Shown: positions 8,407 to 17,030 of the stretch, in pieces | How the letters are laid out: each line of letters starts with the position of its first letter | Numbering within the stretch: the stretch's first letter is position 1 | From: Lachnospiraceae bacterium | Lineage (GTDB): Bacteria > Bacillota > Clostridia > Lachnospirales > Lachnospiraceae | DNA: 64,000 bases | Direction: 5' to 3' | NCBI GenBank assembly: GCA_022845895.1 | Contig: AP025573.1 | Coordinates: 298,001 to 362,000, forward strand | Notes under the pieces: generated by a model | Database searches by the model: none | Seen by the model: only the letters and a program-made list of their open reading frames with translations | Told to the model about the DNA's origin: nothing | Translations under genes and position numbers: made by a program

Positions 8407-9294
8407 ATGAAAAAATTAAAAGGTGTGGTACCTCCCATGATAACCCCATTCGACGAGGAAGGACGTCTGGATGAATATAATCTTCAGAAGCTGGTGGAAT
8501 ACCTGTCGCCAAAGGTAGACGGACTGTTTATCTGTGGATCCTACGGCTGCGGGCCGCTGATGACGCTTCAGGAGCGCAAGCGGGTTGCGGAAGTTGTAAA
8601 GAAGTATTCCGCTCCGGATACGAAGATTGTCGTGCATACAGGAGCGCTTACGACAAAAGAAACGACAGAGCTTACGCTCCATGCGGCTGAGGCGGGCTGT
8701 GATGCCGCTGCTGCAGTCGGCCCTTATTATTTCCACTACGGGGATGAGGAACTGATCCGGTATTATTCAGACGTGATTGAGGCGGCAGGAGAGAGGATAC
8801 CATTCTATGCGTATCACAACCCGAAATTCCAGGGTTACGAGACAAGCCTCAACGTTATGAAGCAGCTGAAGAATGTCGGATTGTCCGGCATAAAAGACGC
8901 CACCTTTGACCTCATGAACTATGCAGTATACGAGCGGGAGCTTGTGGATGACAACTTTGACCTTGCGCTTGGGACGGAGGCACTCTGGATATCGGCGCAC
9001 GCGCTTGGGTGCCGTGCATATATCCCGGGCATCGGAAACGTATTCCCGGAACTGTGCAAAGAGATGTTTGATGCGTCCATGGACGGCGAGAAGGCGAAAG
9101 CAAGGGATCTTCAGTTTTTGATCAATAAGCTGCGGGATATCATGTATCTTGCAGGTTCCACACAGCTTGCCATCTATGCCATTGCAGAGATCAGGGACAT
9201 CATGGCTGCCCATCCGAGGAGGCCCTTCCTGCCACCGTCTGCCGGCGAGAAGGAGGCTATCAAAGAAGCACTTAAGGAACTGGGGGTAATCTGA
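8407..9294 (+). CDS. DapA/NanA-family aldolase (dihydrodipicolinate synthase family)
   Basis: 295 residues, the usual TIM-barrel length. It starts KGVVPPMITPFDEEGRLD, has the substrate-carboxylate loop as GSYGCGP, a Tyr in FYAYHNP, and the Schiff-base lysine in GLSGIKDATFD. Members include N-acetylneuraminate lyase, 2-keto-3-deoxygluconate aldolase and dihydrodipicolinate synthase. Between sugar-acid genes, a 2-keto-3-deoxy-acid aldolase yielding pyruvate is the best guess. The stop overlaps the next start (TGATG), so translation is probably coupled to the kinase. Confidence 0.8.
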   Translation: MKKLKGVVPPMITPFDEEGRLDEYNLQKLVEYLSPKVDGLFICGSYGCGPLMTLQERKRVAEVVKKYSAPDTKIVVHTGALTTKETTELTLHAAEAGCDAAAAVGPYYFHYGDEELIRYYSDVIEAAGERIPFYAYHNPKFQGYETSLNVMKQLKNVGLSGIKDATFDLMNYAVYERELVDDNFDLALGTEALWISAHALGCRAYIPGIGNVFPELCKEMFDASMDGEKAKARDLQFLINKLRDIMYLAGSTQLAIYAIAEIRDIMAAHPRRPFLPPSAGEKEAIKEALKELGVI

Positions 9295-10319
9295 TGTATT
9301 ACATAATCATTGACTGTGGAACGACCAATTCAAGGGCATATGTGGTGAGAGAGGACGGGAGCATAGCAGGACAGGCGTCGAAGAAGGTAGGAGTGCGGGA
9401 TACTTCCATCACAGGGTCCAAGGATGTGCTTACAGCAGGGCTTAAGGATACGGTCACGAAGGCGGTACAGGCTGCCGGGGTCGAAGAGGGAGATATCCGT
9501 GCGGTCTTTTCCTCCGGTATGATTACATCGGAGATTGGGCTCTGTGAGCTGCCCCATCTGACCGCACCGTGCGGAGCAGAAGACCTGGCTGCGCATATGG
9601 AACTTGTAGAGGGGCTTGACCTGTATGCAGGCAAGCCGGTCTATTTCGTGCGGGGTATCAAGAACAAGATGGCGGAAGAGATGGAGAGCCCATTCGCGGC
9701 GGCGGGCAGCCTGGACTTCATGCGGGGAGAGGAGACGCAGATGATGGGAATCCTCCGGAACAAGGAGCTTATCCTGCCTGCGACAGTGGTGGTGCTCTCC
9801 TCACATACCAAGTTCATATCGGCAGACGGCGGCGGGAAGATTCTTGGCAGCCTTACGACGATGAGCGGGCAGACGTTCGAGGCAGTCAAAAATAATACCT
9901 TTCTCACAAAGTCACTGGAGGATGACGGAAGCGGAGCGCCGGAAGATTATTTTGACGAGGCAGTCGTGGAGCATGCGGCTGCATGGGTCCGCAGGGCAGG
10001 GCTTGTGCGTTCCTTCATGTTCCCCCGTTTTCTGGATGTGCTTCTGGATACGAAATGGTATGAGAGACGTCTCTTCTTTGAAGCGCTCATTGCGGCGGAT
10101 GACATGCTCTCGATAGGCCAGATGGATATGTTCGGATTAGGGAGGCCGCAGCGGTTCGTGCTTGTCGGTCTGAGAGAACGGTGCAGGCTCTATGAATATA
10201 TCCTAAGGAAGGAATACGCGGAGGCAGAGGTGTCTGTCATCTCGGATAAAGAGCAGATTGACCGGCTGAGTATCGAGGGTATGCTCAGCCTCGCAGAGAA
10301 GGCGGGGATTATAAGATGA
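9294..10319 (+). CDS. dgoK: 2-dehydro-3-deoxygalactonokinase (DgoK family), copy 2
   Basis: 341 residues. The N-terminal phosphate loop reads DCGTTNSRA, followed by VGVRDTS, SGMITSEIGL, PHLTAPCG, VRGIKNK and DFMRGEET, matching DgoK along its length. It phosphorylates 2-keto-3-deoxygalactonate or a close relative to feed the KDPGal aldolase encoded two genes downstream. Its start overlaps the aldolase stop by one base and its end overlaps the dehydrogenase by 4 bp, so it belongs to the tightly packed rightward operon. It is clearly diverged from copy 1 at 1796-2803, which argues against a recent duplication. Confidence 0.88.
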   Translation: MYYIIIDCGTTNSRAYVVREDGSIAGQASKKVGVRDTSITGSKDVLTAGLKDTVTKAVQAAGVEEGDIRAVFSSGMITSEIGLCELPHLTAPCGAEDLAAHMELVEGLDLYAGKPVYFVRGIKNKMAEEMESPFAAAGSLDFMRGEETQMMGILRNKELILPATVVVLSSHTKFISADGGGKILGSLTTMSGQTFEAVKNNTFLTKSLEDDGSGAPEDYFDEAVVEHAAAWVRRAGLVRSFMFPRFLDVLLDTKWYERRLFFEALIAADDMLSIGQMDMFGLGRPQRFVLVGLRERCRLYEYILRKEYAEAEVSVISDKEQIDRLSIEGMLSLAEKAGIIR

Positions 10320-11287
10320 TGAAAATAGTGATAGCGGATTATTATTATCCGGATCTGAATGAAGAATACAAGGTGTTTGAACGGCTTGCAGAGGTGGAGG
10401 TCGTGGACCTGACTAAAATATCAGAGGGCGGCATAAAAGAGCCGGACTCGCTCATTCCTTATGTGAAAGACGCGGATGCGCTTATCGTCCAGTTTGCGGC
10501 GATAGACAAGTCTGTCATCGACAGCATGGAGCGGTGCAAGGTGATTGCCAGATATGCAATCGGGGTGGATACGATTGATATAGAGGCTGCGTCAGCCAAA
10601 GGTATCTATGTGGCCAACGTGCCGGATTACTGTATCGGCGAAGTGGCAGATACAGCCATCGCCCACATCATGAATGCGCAGAGAAAGATAACGCTTGCAA
10701 ACCGGCTCCTTCTGGCGAAGGAATTTGATATGGACAAGATACGGCCGATAAGAAGGATGGAGCATGAGGTGCTCTGCCTGATCGGGTTCGGTCATATAGC
10801 CCGGAATGTTGCAGCAAAGATGAAGGCATTCTTCCAGGAGATTGTGATATATGATCCATATTTTAAAGACTGCGCGTCCTATCCGGAATTCCGGTTTCTT
10901 GGCTTTGAGGAGGCAGTGAGCGGGGCGGACGTCATCTCCCTTCATGTTCCGCTGAACGGCTCCACGATGCATATGCTGTCGGAGGACGCTTTCCGGATGA
11001 TGAAAGATGGAGTGGTCATCGTGAATACGGCCCGTGGCGGGCTGATTGATGAGGCGGCTCTTATAAAAGCGCTGGACAGCGGGAAGGTGGGGTACTGTGG
11101 CCTGGATGTCGTATCGACGGAAGACTTCGAGCATTCCCCGCTGCTGTCTAAGGAACATGTGCTCCTGACGCCTCATATGGGCTGGTGTTCCGAGGAGGCG
11201 GTAGTGGAACTTCAGCGCAAGACGGCTGAAAATGTGGTAGAGACGCTGCTGCACGGGAAACCCGTATATTGCGTCAACAAGTTATAA
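10316..11287 (+). CDS. D-2-hydroxyacid dehydrogenase (CtBP/SerA-like), copy 2
   Basis: 323 residues. The Rossmann loop is CLIGFGHIARNVA, the catalytic Arg is in NTARGGLID, an acidic stretch VVSTEDFEHSPLL replaces the usual DVxxxEP region, and the His is in LTPHMGW. It starts on ATGATG overlapping the kinase stop with no clear ribosome site, suggesting translational coupling. It probably reduces or oxidises a 2-keto/2-hydroxy acid linked to the sugar-acid pathway; the substrate is unknown. It is a distant paralogue of 835-1782. Confidence 0.82.
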   Translation: MMKIVIADYYYPDLNEEYKVFERLAEVEVVDLTKISEGGIKEPDSLIPYVKDADALIVQFAAIDKSVIDSMERCKVIARYAIGVDTIDIEAASAKGIYVANVPDYCIGEVADTAIAHIMNAQRKITLANRLLLAKEFDMDKIRPIRRMEHEVLCLIGFGHIARNVAAKMKAFFQEIVIYDPYFKDCASYPEFRFLGFEEAVSGADVISLHVPLNGSTMHMLSEDAFRMMKDGVVIVNTARGGLIDEAALIKALDSGKVGYCGLDVVSTEDFEHSPLLSKEHVLLTPHMGWCSEEAVVELQRKTAENVVETLLHGKPVYCVNKL

Positions 11288-11307
11288 GCTGCAGGAGGGC
11301 GATGAAA

Positions 11308-11967
11308 ATGGATATGTATCCAGTTATATCAGAGAATCCGGTGCTGGCCATATTCAGAAATGTTCCGCCGGAGCTTACGTTAGATTACGCGGAAGCTGTA
11401 GTAAGAGGAGGCATCTCGTTTTTTGAGATTGCCCTTAACAGTGCGGATGGTATCGGGCAGATCAAGGCGCTGAGGGAACATTTTGGAGACAGATGCAGGA
11501 TTGGGGCAGGCACGGCGATAACGGTGGAGTCAGCCAGGGAGGCACTCGACGCGGGGGCCCAGTTCCTCCTGACACCGGGCACGCCGCTGGATGTGCTCGA
11601 ATACTGCGCTGTCAACGACATCGCCCTTCTGCCCGGGGTCCTGACGCCGAGCGATGTGGCGGTAAGCCTGCAGTACGGGTTCAAGACGATGAAGCTGTTT
11701 CCGGCCAGGAGTGTGCCGCCAGGATATGTGAAGGCGCTGAAGGGGCCGTACGATGACACGGACTATATTGCCATCGGCGGAGTGTCTCCATCTAATATCG
11801 GACAATTTTTTGAGGAAGGCTATGCGGGTGTCGGAATGGCCGGAGGGCTGATGCCGGAAGAGATGGTAAAGAACGAGAAGTGGGAAGAAGGGGCGGCGTA
11901 TATCCGTTCGCTTTTGGATAGTATCGATGTATATGCCAAGAAAGGAATCTGCCATGAAGATAGCTGA
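11308..11967 (+). CDS. dgoA: 2-dehydro-3-deoxy-6-phosphogalactonate/KDPG aldolase (DgoA/Eda family)
   Basis: 219 residues from the ATG at 11308, which lies 9 bp after AGGAGG; the frame is open from 11269 and other ATGs at 11302 and 11314 are possible. Class I aldolase features are present: FEIALNS with the active-site Glu, RIGAGTA, LLTPGTPL, and the Schiff-base lysine in TMKLFPA. GPYDDTDYIAIGGVS near the C-terminus closes the phosphate site. It would split KDPGal to pyruvate and glyceraldehyde 3-phosphate. The linked DgoD dehydratase favours the galactonate form over Eda. Its end overlaps dgoD by 14 bp. Confidence 0.87.
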   Translation: MDMYPVISENPVLAIFRNVPPELTLDYAEAVVRGGISFFEIALNSADGIGQIKALREHFGDRCRIGAGTAITVESAREALDAGAQFLLTPGTPLDVLEYCAVNDIALLPGVLTPSDVAVSLQYGFKTMKLFPARSVPPGYVKALKGPYDDTDYIAIGGVSPSNIGQFFEEGYAGVGMAGGLMPEEMVKNEKWEEGAAYIRSLLDSIDVYAKKGICHEDS

Positions 11968-13102
11968 GGTTAATACGTATACGGTCCGCCCACGATGGGG
12001 CTTCGTAGAAATCGTGACGGACGACGGCCTGACCGGATGGGGCGAGCCTGTCCTGGAAGGACACTTAGGCGCCGTGCTGGCATGCGTGAGGGAGATGGCG
12101 GATTATCTGTACGGAAGGAATCCGCTCCACATCGAGGATATCTGGACGATGCTTTACCGGGCCGGCTTCTACCGGGGCGGAGGCGTGCTTATGAGTGCTA
12201 TTGCGGGCATCGACCAGGCATTATGGGACATCAAGGGCAAGTATCACGACGCGCCGGTGTACGAGCTGCTGGGCGGCCCATGCCGGAACAGGATAAAGGT
12301 ATACAGCTGGATTGGAGGAGACCGGCCTTCTGATGTGAAGGAGGCTGCGCTTGCCAAGAAGGCAGAAGGTTTCCGGGCCGTCAAGATGAATGCGACGGAA
12401 GAGCTGCAGATAATCGACAGCTATGAGAAGATAGACGCGGTGCTGGAACGGACCGCCGCGGTGAGGGAGGCCTGTGGGAAATACTTCGGCATTGCCATCG
12501 ATTTCCACGGACGGGTGCACAAACCGATGGCTAAGGTTCTGGCGAAGAAGCTGGAGGAATTCGAGCCCATGTTTATCGAGGAGCCTGTCCTGTGCGAACA
12601 CATGGAGGCATTTTCCGAGATTGCCTCATACTGTAACATTCCCATCGCCACAGGGGAACGGCTCTTCACGAAATATGATTTCAGGCGCCTCCTGTCGGCG
12701 GGCGGCGTCTCTATCGTCCAGCCGGACCTGAGCCATGCGGGTGGAATCACAGAGGTGCGGAAGATTGCCGCTATGGCGGAGGCGTATGATGTGGCTCTGG
12801 CACCCCACTGCCCCCTTGGGCCGATTGCGCTGGCCAGCTGCTTTCAGGTCGACGCGTGCTCGTACAACGCCGTCATCCAGGAGCAGAGCATGGGTATCCA
12901 CTATAATGTGGGGAGGTCGGTGCTGGACTATGTGCACAATAAGGAGGACTTCTGCTTTAAGGACGGGTATGCGGATCTGCCGCATCTGCCGGGAATCGGC
13001 GTCGATATGAATAAGGAGCTCGTGGTCAGTGAAAACATGGCGCCCCACGCATGGAAGAATCCGGTATGGCGTCACGAGGACGGTTCCATAGCAGAATGGT
13101 AG
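11954..13102 (+). CDS. dgoD: D-galactonate dehydratase
   Basis: The ATG at 11954 gives 382 residues and aligns from the first residue with the known DgoD family; the frame opens at 11927. The enolase-superfamily ligands and base are visible: IAIDFHGRV (metal Asp and the His), FIEEPVL (Glu), ATGERLF (Glu) and LAPHCPLGP (His). Other family stretches are RAGFYRGG, SAIAGIDQALWDIKGK, QPDLSHAGGITE, QEQSMGIHYN and the end WRHEDGSIAEW. It dehydrates D-galactonate to 2-keto-3-deoxygalactonate, the first step of the route. This is the strongest functional anchor of the locus and is the last gene before a terminator. Confidence 0.95.
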   Translation: MKIAEVNTYTVRPRWGFVEIVTDDGLTGWGEPVLEGHLGAVLACVREMADYLYGRNPLHIEDIWTMLYRAGFYRGGGVLMSAIAGIDQALWDIKGKYHDAPVYELLGGPCRNRIKVYSWIGGDRPSDVKEAALAKKAEGFRAVKMNATEELQIIDSYEKIDAVLERTAAVREACGKYFGIAIDFHGRVHKPMAKVLAKKLEEFEPMFIEEPVLCEHMEAFSEIASYCNIPIATGERLFTKYDFRRLLSAGGVSIVQPDLSHAGGITEVRKIAAMAEAYDVALAPHCPLGPIALASCFQVDACSYNAVIQEQSMGIHYNVGRSVLDYVHNKEDFCFKDGYADLPHLPGIGVDMNKELVVSENMAPHAWKNPVWRHEDGSIAEW

Positions 13103-13144
13103 GACACGGATGGTACGGCTGCCAGTCCTAAATCTGCCGATAAT

Positions 13145-13191
13145 AAAAAAGCATTGACTGTAACCGCATGGGATTACAGCAATGCTTTTTT
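13145..13191. terminator. Bidirectional intrinsic terminator between dgoD and ferredoxin
   Basis: A long hairpin (13151-13185; outer arms GCATTG and CAATGC, inner arms CTGTAA and TTACAG) is flanked by AAAAAA at 13145-13150 and TTTTTT at 13186-13191. It can serve both the rightward dgo operon and the leftward ferredoxin gene. Confidence 0.9.
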
Positions 13192-13217
13192 CATTATCAC
13201 TTGATTAAAAAAACCGA

Positions 13218-13388
13218 TTAGCCCTGAGAAATAGCTCCTGTTGGACATTGAGCTGCACATGCACCACAATCAACACAAGCGTCTGCATCGATTTCATAAT
13301 GGTCTGCGCCCTGAGCAATAGCTCCTACCGGACATTCAGCTTCGCAAGCTCCGCAGCTTACACATTCATCACTAATTACGTGTGCCAT
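13218..13388 (-). CDS. 2[4Fe-4S] clostridial-type ferredoxin
   Basis: A 56-residue protein beginning MAHVISDECVSCGACEAE. Two cluster motifs are complete: C9-x2-C12-x2-C15-x3-C19-Pro and C38-x2-C41-x2-C44-x3-C48-Pro. This is the classic small clostridial ferredoxin that carries low-potential electrons for pyruvate:ferredoxin oxidoreductase, hydrogenase and radical-SAM enzymes. AGGAGGG is 8 bp before the ATG. It stands alone between the bidirectional terminator and the pfl genes; the 130 bp upstream are AT-rich and probably hold its promoter. Supplying electrons to PflA is possible but not shown. Confidence 0.95.
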   Translation of the reverse strand: MAHVISDECVSCGACEAECPVGAIAQGADHYEIDADACVDCGACAAQCPTGAISQG

Positions 13389-13520
13389 AGTATGTACCCT
13401 CCTTCTTAATTATCGATAGACATAATCCAATTTTGTCTATTCCTATCATAATACAAATAAATTAAATATACAAGTAAAATCATGCTTTAAATTAAGTACA
13501 AAGCGCGAAGGAAATCCCCT

Positions 13521-14282
13521 TTATCCGGGTGCTTCTTTCGCTGCCTTATAGGCGGACAATATGACCGTTCTGGCCGCTTCGGCGTCCTCTTTTGACGGCT
13601 CTTTCGTGTCTTTGAGAGGATAGTCGTATCCCATGCTCTCATATTTGGAACGGCCCATGGAATGGTACGGCAGGACATCGAGGGCCTTGATATTGCCAAG
13701 CTCCGCCATAAAACGCCCCAGTTCCTGCAGATATTCTTTATAGAACGTGATGCCGGGGACGATGACGTGCCGGATCCAGACCGGAATCTGCCTCTCGTCC
13801 AGATAGCGGGCAAAATCCAGGACTCTTTCATTGGAGTGGCCCGTCAGTACCTTGTGCCTGCGGTCGTCCATGTGCTTGATATCAAGCAGTATCAAGTCCG
13901 TAAGTGATAATAATTGATCAAGCTGCTTCATAGATATCTCATTGTTCGGGTTGAACATGATGCCTGACGTATCCACACATGTGTGGATATCATGCTTTTT
14001 CAGGTTCCGAAACAGCTCTGTGAGAAATTCCATCTGCATCATCGGCTCTCCGCCTGTCACAGTAACGCCGCCGCTTCTGTAGAACGGAAGGTTAGAGTAG
14101 AATCCGTCCAGCACCTCATCCACCGACATCGTCTTGCCGGTGCGCGGTTCCCACGTATCCGGGTTGTGGCAGTAGAGGCAGCGCATCGGGCAGCCCTGGA
14201 AGAAGATGACATACCGGATGCCGGGGCCGTCCACCGTGCCGCAGCTTTCGATCGAATGTATAAATCCTTTCAATATATTCAC
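13521..14282 (-). CDS. pflA: Pyruvate formate-lyase 1-activating enzyme
   Basis: 253 residues, the usual length. The radical-SAM motif CxxxCxxC is at C31, C35 and C38 (GCPMRCLYCHN), followed by the glycine-rich GGVTVTGGEPMMQ and DTSGIMF. It uses S-adenosylmethionine and a [4Fe-4S] cluster to create the glycyl radical on pyruvate formate-lyase. It is the third gene of the leftward set pfl core, glycyl-radical subunit, pflA, and follows a REP-like palindrome. Its target glycine here is probably on the separate 80-residue protein at 14373-14615. Confidence 0.95.
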   Translation of the reverse strand: MNILKGFIHSIESCGTVDGPGIRYVIFFQGCPMRCLYCHNPDTWEPRTGKTMSVDEVLDGFYSNLPFYRSGGVTVTGGEPMMQMEFLTELFRNLKKHDIHTCVDTSGIMFNPNNEISMKQLDQLLSLTDLILLDIKHMDDRRHKVLTGHSNERVLDFARYLDERQIPVWIRHVIVPGITFYKEYLQELGRFMAELGNIKALDVLPYHSMGRSKYESMGYDYPLKDTKEPSKEDAEAARTVILSAYKAAKEAPG

Positions 14283-14296
14283 CCCATTTCTATAGA

Positions 14297-14374
14297 AGGG
14301 ACAGGGTAAAGAGCGGTTGGGGACGGGGGTTTTTTAAAAAACCCCCGTCCCCAACCGCGTCTTGCCCTGTCCCT
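14297..14374. repeat. REP-like palindrome between pflA and the glycyl-radical gene
   Basis: The inner part is a perfect 46-bp palindrome (14313-14358) with arms running GCGGTTGGGGACGGGGG then TTTTTT / AAAAAA, and no loop. Outer arms AGGGACAGGG (14297-14306) and CCCTGTCCCT (14365-14374) also pair. The right end overlaps the stop codon of the glycyl-radical gene. It is related to the element at 26597-26653, which shares the G-rich GGGGAC core and the TTGCCCTGT tail. Confidence 0.75.
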
Positions 14375-14615
14375 ACATGTTATTGTGGAACGTGCGGGCG
14401 ATGACGTCATCCTGCTGTTCTTTTGTAAGCTTGATGAAGTTTACCGCATATCCGGATACGCGTACGGTGAGCTGCGGGTAGCTTTCGGGATGCTTCTGTG
14501 CGTCCAGCAATGTCTCCTTCGAGAATACGTTTACGTTCAGGTGGTGTCCCCCCTGTTCTACGTATCCGTCCAGCATTGCTACAAGGTTATCTATCTGCTG
14601 TTTGTTTACTGCCAT
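14373..14615 (-). CDS. grcA: Autonomous glycyl-radical subunit of a split pyruvate formate-lyase (GrcA-like)
   Basis: 80 residues that match only the extreme C-terminal domain of [20 protein letters not shown], then the radical loop [10 protein letters not shown] with the glycine at G55, then the terminal [13 protein letters not shown]. It has its own AGGAGG ribosome site 8-9 bp upstream, so it is a real gene and not the tail of a frameshifted one. It follows the 705-residue PFL core by 58 bp. E. coli GrcA (YfiD) is a rescue subunit that supplements a complete PFL; here the core lacks this domain altogether, so the small protein should be essential for activity. Confidence 0.9.
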   Translation of the reverse strand: MAVNKQQIDNLVAMLDGYVEQGGHHLNVNVFSKETLLDAQKHPESYPQLTVRVSGYAVNFIKLTKEQQDDVIARTFHNNM

Positions 14616-14673
14616 AGCTAGTTCCTCCTCTTAATGATTGCTTATCATGGCTGCCTTATAATCTGCAGCCGGG

Positions 14674-16791
14674 TTATTCGTTGTCGATGCTGTCTTCGAT
14701 GTTCGGTATGTTGCATGCCAGGTCTTTGCAGTCTTCGATTCTGTCCAGATCCAGATCTCCGGCAAATATCTGGTCTTCCTTGCCGAGTGCGCCGGGGATG
14801 ATGGAAAAGGTGTTGGAGATTCCATCCTGAGCATGCCGGAACGGTATCTTGGCGACGGAGGCGAGGGATGCCAGTGCCCCGTGGGTGTCGCGCTGGTGCA
14901 TCGGGTTGGCGCCAGGTGCCAGCGGTTCGCCCATTTTTCTCCCGTCCGGCGTATTACCGGTCTTCTTGCCGTACACCACATTGGAGGTGATAGTCAGGAT
15001 GGACATAGTCGGTACGGAATGGCGGTAGGTGTGGTGCTTACGGATTTTGTCCATAAAGCTGCGTACGACTTCTACCGCGATATCATCCGCCCGGTCATCG
15101 TTGTTGCCGTATTTGGGAAAATCCCCTTCTACTTCATAGTCCACGACAAGGCCGTCCTCATCTCTAACAGGCCTTACCCTGGCATATTTGATAGCGGACA
15201 GGGAGTCTGCCACCACAGACAGGCCGGCAATCCCGGTTGCGAAGTAACGCTTTACTTCCCGGTCGTGGAGCGCCATCTGCAGCTTTTCATAGCTGTATTT
15301 GTCGTGCATGTAGTGGATGATATTCAACGTGTTCACATACAGGCTGGCCAGCCATTCCATCATGTCGTCGAACTTGGACATGACATCATCGTAGTCGAGA
15401 TATTCCCCCTCCACCGGTCGGAACCGGGGCCCTACCTGTACCTTCATCCGCTCATCGACCCCGCCGTTGATTGCATAGAGCAGGCATTTGGCAAGATTCG
15501 CCCTTGCGCCGAAGAACTGCATCTCCTTTCCGACACGCATGGATGAGACGCAGCATGCGATCGCGTAGTCGTCGCCGTGGGTCACCCGCATCAGGTCGTC
15601 GTTTTCATACTGTATGGAAGAAGACTTGATAGACATCTTCGCACAGTATTCCTTGAAGTTCCTCGGAAGCTTCGTAGACCAGAGCACGGTGAGGTTCGGC
15701 TCCGGGGATGTCCCGAGGTTGTCCAGCGTGTGCAGATAGCGGAAAGAAGTCCGTGTCACGAGCGTCCTCCCGTCGATGCCCATGCCGCCGATGGATTCCG
15801 TAACCCATGTCGGGTCCCCGGAGAACAGGGAATTGTATTCCGGCGTACGTGCGAACTTCACGAGCCGGAGCTTCATGATAAAGTGGTCGATATATTCCTG
15901 CGCCTGTTCCTCGGTAATCAGTCCTCTGTCCAGGTCTCGCTGAATGTATATATCCAGAAATGTGGACGTACGGCCAAGGCTCATGGCTGCGCCGTTCTGC
16001 TCCTTCACCGCCGCCAGATAGCCGAAATACAGCCACTGGATAGCCTCCTTCGCATTCCGGGCAGGTCTGCGGATGTCAAAACCGTAGATGTCTCCGAGCT
16101 TATGCAAGTCGCCGAGGGCGCGGATCTGCTCGGACAGTTCTTCCCTTAGCCGGATGTTGTCGCCGGTCATCCTTACGAGAGAAGTCTCCAGCTGCTGCTT
16201 CTTGTCTTCTATGAGCCAGTCTGTGCCATACAGCGCCACGCGGCGGTAGTCGCCGATGATCCGCCCGCGCCCGTAAGCATCGGGCAGCCCGGTTATGATT
16301 GCCGACTTCCTTGCCAGGCGCATCTCCGGCGTATACGCGTCAAAGACGCCCTGGTTATGGGTCTTTCTATATTCCGTAAATATCTTCACAATCTCAGGGT
16401 CGACCTCGTAGCCATTTTCTTTGCAGGCATTTTCCGCCATACGGATACCGCCATACGGCTGTAAAGACCTTTTGAACGGCTTATCTGTCTGGAAGCCTAC
16501 GATCTGTTCTCTGTCCTTATCCAGATATCCAGGTCCGTGGGATGTGATTCCTGAGACGATGGACGTGTCCATATCCAGGACGCCGCCTGCTTCCCGTTCC
16601 TGCCTGGACAGTTCCATCACCTGTTTCCAGAGCCTGTCCGTGGCCTCGGTCGGACCTGCGAGAAAAGAATCTTCCCCCTCATAGGGGGTATAATTGAGCT
16701 GGATGAAATCCCTTACGTTTACAGAGGTACGGTTCCAGCGCCCCGGCCTGAACCCGTCCCAGCTATCGGCATGCCATTTGTGTTCCATCAT
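14674..16791 (-). CDS. pflB: Pyruvate formate-lyase core lacking the C-terminal glycyl-radical domain
   Basis: 705 residues instead of roughly 740-760. The PFL fold is intact from the N-terminus and the catalytic cysteine pair is present (IACCVSS, C413-C414). The protein stops soon after [17 protein letters not shown] with a novel acidic tail rich in Asp and Glu, where other PFLs continue into the [14 protein letters not shown] domain. That domain is supplied by the next gene. Together they would convert pyruvate and CoA to acetyl-CoA and formate in anaerobic fermentation. GGAGGAGAC precedes the ATGATG start. Confidence 0.93.
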   Translation of the reverse strand: MMEHKWHADSWDGFRPGRWNRTSVNVRDFIQLNYTPYEGEDSFLAGPTEATDRLWKQVMELSRQEREAGGVLDMDTSIVSGITSHGPGYLDKDREQIVGFQTDKPFKRSLQPYGGIRMAENACKENGYEVDPEIVKIFTEYRKTHNQGVFDAYTPEMRLARKSAIITGLPDAYGRGRIIGDYRRVALYGTDWLIEDKKQQLETSLVRMTGDNIRLREELSEQIRALGDLHKLGDIYGFDIRRPARNAKEAIQWLYFGYLAAVKEQNGAAMSLGRTSTFLDIYIQRDLDRGLITEEQAQEYIDHFIMKLRLVKFARTPEYNSLFSGDPTWVTESIGGMGIDGRTLVTRTSFRYLHTLDNLGTSPEPNLTVLWSTKLPRNFKEYCAKMSIKSSSIQYENDDLMRVTHGDDYAIACCVSSMRVGKEMQFFGARANLAKCLLYAINGGVDERMKVQVGPRFRPVEGEYLDYDDVMSKFDDMMEWLASLYVNTLNIIHYMHDKYSYEKLQMALHDREVKRYFATGIAGLSVVADSLSAIKYARVRPVRDEDGLVVDYEVEGDFPKYGNNDDRADDIAVEVVRSFMDKIRKHHTYRHSVPTMSILTITSNVVYGKKTGNTPDGRKMGEPLAPGANPMHQRDTHGALASLASVAKIPFRHAQDGISNTFSIIPGALGKEDQIFAGDLDLDRIEDCKDLACNIPNIEDSIDNE

Positions 16792-17030
16792 GTCTCCTCC
16801 TGTTGTTATATGAATTGTAAAATATTTGGTTAACTTAGACTAACTTCTGCCTTATCATTATATGGGATAATATATAGCTCCGTCAACATATTTGCTTGTA
16901 CTAAATGGGATACAGTATACAAAAGAAGATTCTAATATAAAAATTAAGAAAATTTTCAACACTTTTTCACTGTTTTGGTGTATAGTGTTTGTTGGAAAAG
17001 CAGATTTTATTATATATGGGAGTTGGAATT

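Noticed and set aside
16792-17030. Possible Rex (redox) operator upstream of pyruvate formate-lyase
   Set aside because: TTGTTATATGAATTG resembles half of a Rex site, but the second half does not match, so no site is called.
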